Source: XN24 sp047921395 (GTDB lineage: Bacteria > Pseudomonadota > Gammaproteobacteria > Steroidobacterales > XN24). Taken from it: a stretch of 16,573 bases of DNA. Numbering within the stretch: position 1 is the first letter of the stretch; each line of letters begins with the position of its first letter. The translations under genes and the position numbers were made by a program. This document shows, in pieces, positions 1 to 6,490 of the stretch. The stretch is taken from positions 1 to 16,573 of the forward strand of contig JBLRWH010000057.1 of the NCBI GenBank assembly GCA_047921395.1, read 5' to 3'. The notes beneath the pieces were generated by a model. It was not told the DNA's origin and did no database searches. It saw only the letters and a program-made list of their open reading frames with translations.

Positions 1-410
1 TCGGCTACGTGCACGCCATCGCGCACCAGTTCGGCGGCAAGTACCACACGCCGCACGGCCTGGCGAACGCGATCATGCTGCCGCACGTGCTGAAGTTTTC
101 CGCCCCGGCGGTCACGAAGCGCCTCGCCCGCCTCGCGGTGCGCGCCCGGCTCGGGACCGAGCGCGAGTCCGACACGGTGCTCGCGCAGCGCTTCATCGAC
201 GCGGTGGTGGAGCTCAACCGCGAGCTCGGCATCCCGGAGACGCTCGAGGCGCTGCGCGAGGCCGACATCCCGGCGCTCGCGAAGGCGGCCTGCCACGAGG
301 CGCATACCGGTTACCCGGTGCCGCGCTACATGACGCAGGCGCAGTGCGAGACCATGATCCGGCGGGTGCTGCCGCGCCCGAAGCCGGCGAACAAGAAGCC
401 CCGCTCCTGA
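1..410 (+). CDS. Iron-containing alcohol dehydrogenase, C-terminal part (5' truncated by window)
   Basis: The frame is open from base 3 and its start lies outside the window. The family is group III Fe-dependent alcohol dehydrogenase, which interconverts alcohols and aldehydes with NAD(P)H. Visible are the second half of the metal site, a His in HAIAHQFGG (codon 12-14) and a His in PHGLAN (codon 54-56). They lie 14 residues apart, the same spacing as the last two Fe ligands of FucO, and are followed by the typical NAIMLPHVL stretch. The earlier Asp and His ligands and the nucleotide-binding domain are not in the window. The protein ends in a basic tail (RPKPANKKPRS). The next gene starts 28 bases downstream on the same strand. 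Reduction of fatty aldehyde to fatty alcohol for the wax synthase two genes on is the likely role. The family is clear, but that substrate is inferred from context. Confidence 0.9.
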   Translation, partial: GYVHAIAHQFGGKYHTPHGLANAIMLPHVLKFSAPAVTKRLARLAVRARLGTERESDTVLAQRFIDAVVELNRELGIPETLEALREADIPALAKAACHEAHTGYPVPRYMTQAQCETMIRRVLPRPKPANKKPRS

Positions 411-438
411 CGAGCCGACCTGCTGGGTGGAGACATCG

Positions 439-2583
439 ATGAGCACGAAGAAGGTAGTCACGGTCACGCTGGGGTCCTCCCAGCGCGATTTCACGTTCGA
501 AACGGATTTCCTCGGCGACCGCTTCGAGGTCCGGCGCCTGGGCGCGGACAACGACACGAACAAGGCCTGGGACCTGATGCGCCGCCACCAGGCCAAGGCG
601 GACGCGATCGGCCTCGGCGAGGTCGGCGACCACTACCAGGTCGGCCAGGACACCGTGATCAACAAGGAGACGCAGCGCCTGCTGAAGGTCGTGACGCGCG
701 TGCCCGCGACCACCGGCGCCAGGCTGCGGCAGCTGCTGCAGGTGCGCGCGGTGCACTACGTGCAGAACCACCTGGGCAGCTATTTCAACAACAACCGGGT
801 GCTGTTCCTGTCCGGCATGCGCAACTACGACATGGCGGCGGCGCTCGCGGAGTACACCCCGAACCTGAAGTTCGCCGATGCCCTCGCGCAGACCGGGACG
901 CCGAAGATGCTCACCTCGCTCGGGCAGCTTGAGCTGTATGCGCGCGGCAGCGACCTGGTGCTGTCGGGCAAGCCGGGCGAAGTGCTCGAGGGCGCGCTGT
1001 CCGGGCTGAAGAGCAAGCTCATGATGCGCGAAGTGGCCAAGGCGCACGTGGTCGTGGGCACCGTCGCCGAGCTCAAGGCGGTGGGGCGGCCCGGGAGCCT
1101 GGCGACCAAGACCATCATCACCTCGGCCGTCGACGACGAGGCCTTCGAGTTCTTCAAGGCCTGCGAGGCGAACCTGGTGATCGACGTGTCGCCGCAGCTG
1201 TTCGACCACGTCGTGGGCATCAACGTGATCGAGGCGATGATCCTCGCCACGCTGCACAAGCCGAACCAGGCGCTGGCCGACAATGATTTCACGGAAATCA
1301 TCGACGAGCTCGACATCAAGCCGCGCCTGCTGCATCCCACCGGGCACTTCCGCAACATCCGGCGCTTCGCGTTCGTCATCCACCCGCTGAGCCAGGAATA
1401 CATCCGCAAAGGCTTCTCGGTGCCGAAGGCGACGCCGAAGTTCGTCATGAACCGGGTGGAGTCGCTGGCCGCGCACCTGCCGCCGATGATCTATTGCAAG
1501 ATGGAAAACATCGTCTCGCCGACCGGAGCCGAGGCGGAGGGCTGGCTGATCACAGTCGGCGGCACGCCGAAGGAAATGCTGGCGCGCAGCCCGGAGTTCA
1601 CCTACCGGCGCCTGCTGGCCGCGGCGGAGATGGCCGAGAAGCTCGGCGCGCAGCTCATGGGCCTCGGCGCCTTCACCAAGGTCGTCGGCGATGCCGGCGT
1701 GACCGTGGCGCGGCGCGCGCATATTCCCATCACGACGGGCAACAGCTACTCCGCCTCCGGCGCGCTGTGGGCCGCCGCCGACGCCATGCGCCGCATGGGC
1801 CTGGTCAAGCGGCGCGACTCGGACAAGCGCGTGCTGGCCAAGACCATGGTCATCGGCGCGACCGGCTCGATCGGCTCGGTCAGCGCGCGCCTGCTGGCGA
1901 TGGCCTTCGACGAGGTGGTCATTGCCGCGCGCGACATGAAGAAGCTCGAGCGCCTGAAGGCCTCGATCCTCGAGGACACGCCGGACGCCAAGGTGACCTG
2001 CTCGGTGGACTACGACGAGTTGCTCGGCGACATGGACATGATCGTCACCTCCACCTCGGGCGCGGGCAAGAAGATCCTCGACATCACCAAGGTGAAGCCC
2101 GGCTGCGTGATCACCGACGTGGCGCGCCCGCTGGACCTGCCGGCCGAGGAGGTCGCCAAGCGGCCTGACGTGCTGGTGATCGAGTCCGGCGAGATCGAGC
2201 TGCCAACCCCGGTGAAGGGCCTGAAGTACATCGGCCTGCCGCCCAACGTGATCTACGCCTGCCTGGCGGAGACCATCGTGCTGGCGCTGGAAGGGCGCTT
2301 CGAGGTGTTCACCATCGGCCGCGACACCGAGTGGGAGAAGGTCAAGGAGATCTACAAGCTCGGCCTCAAGCACGGCATGAAGCTGGCCGCGATCTCGGGC
2401 GCGAACGGCGTGCACACGGACGAGGACATCGCCCGGGTCGTGGCGCTGGCGCGGGAGGCGCGCAAGACCTGGAAGGGCGGCGCGAAGGCCGCGGCGAAGA
2501 AGCCTGCGGCCAAGAAGGTAACGGCGAAGAAGAAGCCGGCGGCGAAGAAGAAGCCGGCGGCGCGGAAGACCGCCACGCGATGA
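439..2583 (+). CDS. Acyl-ACP/acyl-CoA reductase-like protein (AAR-type C-terminal half) with unrecognised N-terminal region
   Basis: This 714-residue protein has a C-terminal half (about 309-690) that resembles cyanobacterial long-chain acyl-ACP reductase, which reduces acyl-ACP or acyl-CoA to fatty aldehyde with NADPH. Matching landmarks in order are the opening RRFAFVIHPLSQEYIRK, LGAFTKVV, TTGNS (432-436), the nucleotide-binding GATGSIG (473-479), a DVARPLDLP segment, and NVIYACLAET, whose Cys608 aligns with the acyl-thioester cysteine of AAR, followed by LALEGRFE. Cyanobacterial AAR is only about 340 residues. The first 305 residues here are extra, and I do not recognise them. The last 39 residues are a Lys/Ala/Pro tail. 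ATG 439 is preferred because GGAG lies 6 bases upstream; GTG 427 is in frame but has no good ribosome site. The stop overlaps the wax synthase start (ATGA), implying coupled translation. The reductase assignment rests on motif matching by eye. Confidence 0.75.
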   Translation: MSTKKVVTVTLGSSQRDFTFETDFLGDRFEVRRLGADNDTNKAWDLMRRHQAKADAIGLGEVGDHYQVGQDTVINKETQRLLKVVTRVPATTGARLRQLLQVRAVHYVQNHLGSYFNNNRVLFLSGMRNYDMAAALAEYTPNLKFADALAQTGTPKMLTSLGQLELYARGSDLVLSGKPGEVLEGALSGLKSKLMMREVAKAHVVVGTVAELKAVGRPGSLATKTIITSAVDDEAFEFFKACEANLVIDVSPQLFDHVVGINVIEAMILATLHKPNQALADNDFTEIIDELDIKPRLLHPTGHFRNIRRFAFVIHPLSQEYIRKGFSVPKATPKFVMNRVESLAAHLPPMIYCKMENIVSPTGAEAEGWLITVGGTPKEMLARSPEFTYRRLLAAAEMAEKLGAQLMGLGAFTKVVGDAGVTVARRAHIPITTGNSYSASGALWAAADAMRRMGLVKRRDSDKRVLAKTMVIGATGSIGSVSARLLAMAFDEVVIAARDMKKLERLKASILEDTPDAKVTCSVDYDELLGDMDMIVTSTSGAGKKILDITKVKPGCVITDVARPLDLPAEEVAKRPDVLVIESGEIELPTPVKGLKYIGLPPNVIYACLAETIVLALEGRFEVFTIGRDTEWEKVKEIYKLGLKHGMKLAAISGANGVHTDEDIARVVALAREARKTWKGGAKAAAKKPAAKKVTAKKKPAAKKKPAARKTATR
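2464..2580 (+). other. Histone-H1-like Lys/Ala/Pro C-terminal tail of the reductase
   Basis: Residues 676-714 of the reductase-like protein are almost only Lys, Ala and Pro with a few Arg and Thr (units such as AAKKP, AAKKV, AKKKPA). The tail is strongly basic and presumably disordered. Similar PAKKA-type tails in PHA-granule proteins such as PhaM and PhaF bind DNA, and AlgP has a comparable tail. Whether this one binds DNA, a lipid surface or polyphosphate cannot be told from sequence. Confidence 0.8.
2524..2559 (+). repeat. Tandem 18-bp direct repeat inside the basic tail
   Basis: Two perfect copies of GCGAAGAAGAAGCCGGCG lie head to tail at 2524-2541 and 2542-2559, encoding AKKKPA twice. 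Less exact copies flank them. Such a repeat can change length by slippage without breaking the frame. Confidence 0.9.
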
Positions 2584-4031
2584 GCGTCCGGCTGAACCCG
2601 CTCGACACGGCCTGGATCTTCACCGAGTCGCGGGCTACGCCGAACCACGTCGGCGGGCTGCTGCAGTTCCGCCTGCCGCCGGGCGCGCCGAAGGATTTCC
2701 TGCGCGACATGATGCTGGAGTTCCGCGAGCACCGCGATTTCAGCGCGCCCTGGAACCGCCGCCTCCGGTTCCCCTTCATGAAGAACCCGCTGCCGTCCTG
2801 GGTCGAGGACCGGAACATCGACCTGGAGTACCACGTGCGGCACGCGGCGCTGCCGTGGCCGGGCGGCGAGCGCGAGCTGGGCGAGCTGATCGGGCTGCTG
2901 CAGAGTACGCCGCTCGACCTGAGCCGCCCGCCCTGGGAATGCACGATCATCGAGGGCCTCGAGGGCGGGCGCTTCGCGATCTTCATCAAGATCCACCACT
3001 CCCTCATCGACGGCGTCAGCGGCATGATGCTGTTGCAGGCCGCGATGTCGCCCGACCGTGACGAAAGCCTGCTGCTGCCGCCGTTCTGGTCGAAGGGCCA
3101 CGGGCGCGCCCGCCGCGGCAAGCGGGCGGGTCCCGCGCCGACCATGGCCAACGTCATGGCCTCGGCGATCGAGGGCCTGAGTGCGCAGGTGAAGACCCTG
3201 CCGCAGCTGGCGGCGGCCTTCGCCAAGATTCTGAGGCGCATCGGCGACAAGGACGAGGGCATGGCGATCCCGTTCGACACGCCGCGCTCGATCCTCAACG
3301 GCCGGGTGCGCGAGAAGCGGCGCTTCGCCACGCAGCAGTTCCCGATGGCGCGCCTGCGCGCGCTCGCGACCGCCGGGCAGTGCACGCTGAACGACATCGT
3401 GCTCACGATCTGCAGCGGCGCGCTGCGCAAGTACCTGCTGGAGCGCGACAGCCTGCCGGACAAGCCGCTGATCGCGGGCATCCCGGTCTCCGTGCGGCCC
3501 AGCGACGACCAGGGCAGCGGCAACGCGATCAGCTTCATCGTCGCGACGCTGGGGACCGATATCGAAGACCCGGTCGAGCGCCTCAAGGCCATCAAGGCCT
3601 CGGTGCAGCACGGCAAGGGTCACATCAGGAGCCTGCCGAAGCAGGCCATGATGCAGTACACGGTGCTGCTCATGGCGCCGACCATCGTGACCCTGCTGAC
3701 GGGGATCGGCGGGCGCACGCGGCCGATGTTCAACGTCACCATCTCCAACGTGCCCGGGCCGGAGACGGCACTGTATTTCCGCGGCGCCGAGCTGGTCGCC
3801 ATCTACCCGGTGTCGATCGTGACCCACGGCCAGGCGCTGAACATCACCTGCGAGAGCTACGCGGGCCTCATGAACTTCGGCTTCACGGGCTGCCACACCG
3901 CGGTGCCGAGCATGCAGCGCATCGCCGTGTACGCGGCCGATGCCGTGGCGGAGCTCGAGGCGGCGCTGCTGCCCGCCCGTGCAAAGCCGAAGCCGAAGCC
4001 GCGCAAGCCGCGCGCCAGGAAAACAGCCTAG
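2580..4031 (+). CDS. WS/DGAT-type wax ester synthase / diacylglycerol acyltransferase
   Basis: This 483-residue protein transfers an acyl group from acyl-CoA to a fatty alcohol (wax ester) or to diacylglycerol (triacylglycerol). The family acts at the inner membrane and lipid-body surface. It opens with the typical LNPLDTAWI. It has PLDLSRPPW (111-119), the catalytic HHSLIDG (139-145, the HHxxxDG motif with His140 as presumed base), TLNDIVL (Asn271, Asp272) and NVTISNVPGP (385-394). Length is normal for the family. ATG 2580 overlaps the upstream TGA, so the two genes are translationally coupled, and extending the frame further upstream would run into the reductase gene. Residues 466-483 form a KPKPKPRKPR-type basic tail, echoing the two upstream proteins. 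The gene meets the opposing parA-like gene tail to tail over the four bases CTAG. Whether it makes wax esters or triacylglycerol in vivo is not decided by sequence; the upstream reductase favours wax ester. Confidence 0.93.
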   Translation: MSVRLNPLDTAWIFTESRATPNHVGGLLQFRLPPGAPKDFLRDMMLEFREHRDFSAPWNRRLRFPFMKNPLPSWVEDRNIDLEYHVRHAALPWPGGERELGELIGLLQSTPLDLSRPPWECTIIEGLEGGRFAIFIKIHHSLIDGVSGMMLLQAAMSPDRDESLLLPPFWSKGHGRARRGKRAGPAPTMANVMASAIEGLSAQVKTLPQLAAAFAKILRRIGDKDEGMAIPFDTPRSILNGRVREKRRFATQQFPMARLRALATAGQCTLNDIVLTICSGALRKYLLERDSLPDKPLIAGIPVSVRPSDDQGSGNAISFIVATLGTDIEDPVERLKAIKASVQHGKGHIRSLPKQAMMQYTVLLMAPTIVTLLTGIGGRTRPMFNVTISNVPGPETALYFRGAELVAIYPVSIVTHGQALNITCESYAGLMNFGFTGCHTAVPSMQRIAVYAADAVAELEAALLPARAKPKPKPRKPRARKTA

Positions 4032-4768
4032 AGGCGTGCGCGCAACTCGGTCCACAACGCGGCATAGGCCCGCGCCGGGCGGCTGGCCGGCGCGTAGCTG
4101 CCGAGCGGCGCGCGTGTGATCCCCATCCGCTCGACCTCGCTGGCGTAGGGGATGGCCGCTCGCAGCATGTGCGGGTAATCCCGCGTCAGCCCGGTGATGA
4201 TCTCCCGATGCATCGCCTTGCGCCGATCCGCCATTGAGACGAACGGCAGGATCTGCAGCCCGGCGATGTCCTGCTGCGCGCTGAAGTTCAACAGCTGCTC
4301 CAGCGTGCGCACCGACAGCGTCGTCGGGATCACCGGCACCAGCAAGGCGTCGGCCGCCTCGAACACCGCTTCGGAGGCCAGCGTAATGCCCGGCGGGCAG
4401 TCGAGGATGATGTAGTCGTACTCGTCGGCCAGTGGCCGCAACAGCTTGCGCAGCTGTCGCGTCGGCTTCTTCTTCTCGTCCAGCAGCAGGTCGAGGTGGC
4501 GGTAGGAGAAATCCGCCGGCAGCAGGTCGAGCCGGTCGAAATCGGTGCCCTTCACGCGCTCGGTCAGCGCGTGCTGGCGGCGCAGCAGGCCCTTGCCGCC
4601 GCCCTTGACCTTCGCCTTGACGCGGAAGTAGTAGCTCGCCGCCGCCTGCGGATCGAGGTCCCAGACCAGTGTCGGCAGGCCCTCGCGCGCGGCCAGCCAG
4701 GCGAGGTTCACCGCCGCGGCGGTCTTGCCGACGCCGCCCTTGATGCTGTACGTGGCGAGGATCTTCAT
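4028..4768 (-). CDS. ParA/Soj-family P-loop ATPase (orphan)
   Basis: This 246-residue protein has the deviant Walker A motif KGGVGKT (10-16) with the signature Lys10 of the ParA/MinD group, the A' motif DLDPQ (37-41) and the Walker B segment IILDCPPG (Asp123). ParA proteins form ATP-dependent dimers that bind DNA non-specifically and move or space cargo such as plasmids, chemoreceptor arrays, carboxysomes and PHA granules. No ParB gene or parS-like site is visible, so this is an orphan whose cargo is not chromosome segregation by default. Its start overlaps the stop of the upstream CHAD gene (ATGA read on the minus strand), which makes the CHAD protein the most likely partner. It ends in a 4-base CTAG overlap with the convergent wax synthase gene. 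Confidence 0.88.
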   Translation of the reverse strand: MKILATYSIKGGVGKTAAAVNLAWLAAREGLPTLVWDLDPQAAASYYFRVKAKVKGGGKGLLRRQHALTERVKGTDFDRLDLLPADFSYRHLDLLLDEKKKPTRQLRKLLRPLADEYDYIILDCPPGITLASEAVFEAADALLVPVIPTTLSVRTLEQLLNFSAQQDIAGLQILPFVSMADRRKAMHREIITGLTRDYPHMLRAAIPYASEVERMGITRAPLGSYAPASRPARAYAALWTELRARL

Positions 4769-6345
4769 GTCGCAGCCGCTTTCCGGCCGCCGGGATGGAA
4801 CAGCGCGCGGCAGCGGGCCTGGTTCTTCGGCCGCGCGAAGCGTTTGAACAGCGCGGCAAAGTCCTTGCGTGCGCCCACCTGGCGCTTGTACAGCGAGTCG
4901 ATCAGCACGCCCATCGCCATGAAGGTTGCGGCGGGCAGGCCGGCCTTCTGGGTTTCCATCTCCCGGGCGAAGCGCTTGAGCGCGTCCGCCTGCACCTCGA
5001 AGTCCTGGAAGTCTCCCAGGTTGTCCTGCAGCGCTTTCAGTGCCCTGATGGTGCCGCGCAGCTGGCCTGGCGGATAAAGCGGCTGGAAAAACTCGACCAG
5101 GTAGCGGAATTTCTTGCAGTCGATGCGCAGCCTGTGCAGCGCGGTGGCCGGTGAGCCGGGCGTGATCGCCCGGCCGTCACGGATCAGCCTGCGATAGGCC
5201 TTCCAGGTGCGCCGGCGTGCCACCTCGTCCGCCGGCAGCGATGCCTCGGCGGGCCAGTCGGCTGGGTTGAACTCCGTCGCCAGGAAGCCCCGCCAGTCCT
5301 CGCTCAGCTTGCGCAAACGCGCCGAGCGCAGCTGCCGCACGAGCTCGCGCTGCACCGCTTCGCGGCGTCTTTCCAGGTACGCCTGCAGCGGCTGCAGGTC
5401 GTCCCGCATCTCCCCGGGCAATAGCTCGCGGTATTCGGGCAGCTTGAGAAGGTAGACATCCAGGTCGCGCATGGGCCCGGTGATCTCGCCGAGCCACTTG
5501 AAGTCAGGCCGGAAGCGGTCCAGCACCGGCGGCGGAAAAACACTTTTGAGCAGTCCGAACAGGCTGCGCGTCCGGCGCACGGCGATGCGGAAATCGTGCA
5601 GGAACTCGGTGTCCGTGGCGGCGCGCACGCCCTCGATATTGCGTTGCATCATCTCGAGCAGAATGAGCAGGATCCGGCGCACCGCTTCCCCGGCCGGCAG
5701 GCCGGGATGCAGCTCGGCCGTTGGCCGGACGGCGTAGTCCTCGGCCTCGCGGCCAATCGCCGCCAGCACGTCGCCGAGCAGCTGCCCGGTCGGCGGCAGC
5801 TTGAGCTCGGCCTCGAGCAGGGCCTGCGCCCGCCGCAAGGCCTTGCCATAGCCCTTCACCGGGTCGAGCAGGACGCGGGCGGGCAGGACCCGGTCGCAGC
5901 GGCCGTCGCCGGTCCCGGCCCAGCCGTGCTCCACCGCCAGGCGCAGCACGGTCTTGCCTTGCGCGTCGAGGAGCGCCGCGCGCTGCACCGACAGCCGCGC
6001 GCGCGCCACGGGCAGCAGCGCCCGCATCTCCACGATCGGCTCGAGGTCCCGGCGCAGCGGTCCGGGCGGGAACTCCCGGACGAAGCGCGGCATCGGCGCT
6101 GCGAGCGGCGTCGCCGCGTGTCCCAGCAGCCGGTTGTCGGCGAGCCCGCGCCGGCACGCCTCGGTCTTGCCCGGCGCAGCCTGCTCCACCGCCAGGACGC
6201 AGCCGGCCCGGTGCAGGCGCCAGTCGAAGGTATCGAAATAGGTGCGCCGCAGCGGCACCGGCCGCTCCAGCTTCAACTCGCCCAGCGGCGCCAGGATCTC
6301 CATGATCCCGACCGCGGGCTCCGGCGACAGCTTGTGTTCAACCAT
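4765..6345 (-). CDS. CHAD-domain protein with degenerate CYTH-like N-terminus
   Basis: This protein has 526 residues from ATG 6345. The C-terminal part (about 235-520) is a CHAD domain: two helical repeats, each opening with a conserved His in a basic helix, EFLHDFRIAVRRTRS (His250) and ALHRLRIDCKKFRYL (His404), with many Arg and Lys. CHAD domains bind polyphosphate, and CHAD proteins localise to polyphosphate granules in Ralstonia. The first ~200 residues look like a worn CYTH domain: the start MVEHKL lacks the full ExExK motif, while RTYFDTFDWRLHRAG resembles the family's YxDT-L-G segment. The following LRxR-type basic strand is replaced by LAVEQ, so triphosphate hydrolysis is doubtful. An in-frame ATG at 6411 would add 22 residues but lies upstream of the best promoter candidate, so 6345 is preferred. 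No clear ribosome site is seen. The stop is coupled to the ParA start. Confidence 0.87.
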   Translation of the reverse strand: MVEHKLSPEPAVGIMEILAPLGELKLERPVPLRRTYFDTFDWRLHRAGCVLAVEQAAPGKTEACRRGLADNRLLGHAATPLAAPMPRFVREFPPGPLRRDLEPIVEMRALLPVARARLSVQRAALLDAQGKTVLRLAVEHGWAGTGDGRCDRVLPARVLLDPVKGYGKALRRAQALLEAELKLPPTGQLLGDVLAAIGREAEDYAVRPTAELHPGLPAGEAVRRILLILLEMMQRNIEGVRAATDTEFLHDFRIAVRRTRSLFGLLKSVFPPPVLDRFRPDFKWLGEITGPMRDLDVYLLKLPEYRELLPGEMRDDLQPLQAYLERRREAVQRELVRQLRSARLRKLSEDWRGFLATEFNPADWPAEASLPADEVARRRTWKAYRRLIRDGRAITPGSPATALHRLRIDCKKFRYLVEFFQPLYPPGQLRGTIRALKALQDNLGDFQDFEVQADALKRFAREMETQKAGLPAATFMAMGVLIDSLYKRQVGARKDFAALFKRFARPKNQARCRALFHPGGRKAAAT

Positions 6346-6360
6346 GAACTGCAGTGTAAC

Positions 6361-6376
6361 GGGCGAATTAGCGCCC
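6361..6376. promoter_or_regulatory. Small inverted repeat between divergent genes (possible operator)
   Basis: GGGCG and CGCCC flank a six-base AATTAG loop. It sits between the putative minus-strand -10 and the CHAD start codon, so it could be an operator or a short leader hairpin. With 5-bp arms in GC-rich DNA, chance is a real alternative. Confidence 0.25.
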
Positions 6377-6406
6377 TTTATAGGCACCCGGACGGCGGCA
6401 GCGCAA
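6377..6406 (-). promoter_or_regulatory. Candidate sigma-70 promoter for the CHAD-parA operon
   Basis: Read on the minus strand, TATAAA (6382-6377) is a good -10 and TTGCGC (6406-6401) a fair -35, with an 18-base spacer. Transcription would begin near 6370, giving a leader of about 25 bases before ATG 6345. This is one of the few AT-containing patches in the 145-base divergent gap (6346-6490), and it argues against the upstream in-frame start at 6411. It was found by eye only. Confidence 0.35.
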
Positions 6407-6490
6407 GGCATGGCTCACGCGCAACCGGAGCGGCGCGCTTCCGGTGACGCGTTTAAGCCGCTACTCTCCGCACTCCATCCAGGTGCGGCG

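Noticed and set aside
214..2415. Long open frame on the minus strand opposite the reductase gene
   Set aside because: The translation is His/Arg/Gln/Ala-rich low-complexity sequence typical of the antisense of a GC-rich gene. The plus-strand frame has clear family motifs.
2331..2579. Upstream extension of the wax synthase frame
   Set aside because: It runs through the 3' end of the reductase in another frame with Gly/Arg/Glu-rich noise. The ATG at 2580 begins directly at the conserved LNPLDTAWI start of the family.
4028..4768. ParA gene as part of a chromosome partition locus
   Set aside because: There is no parB, parS-like palindromes or replication genes nearby. The gene is coupled to a CHAD gene instead.
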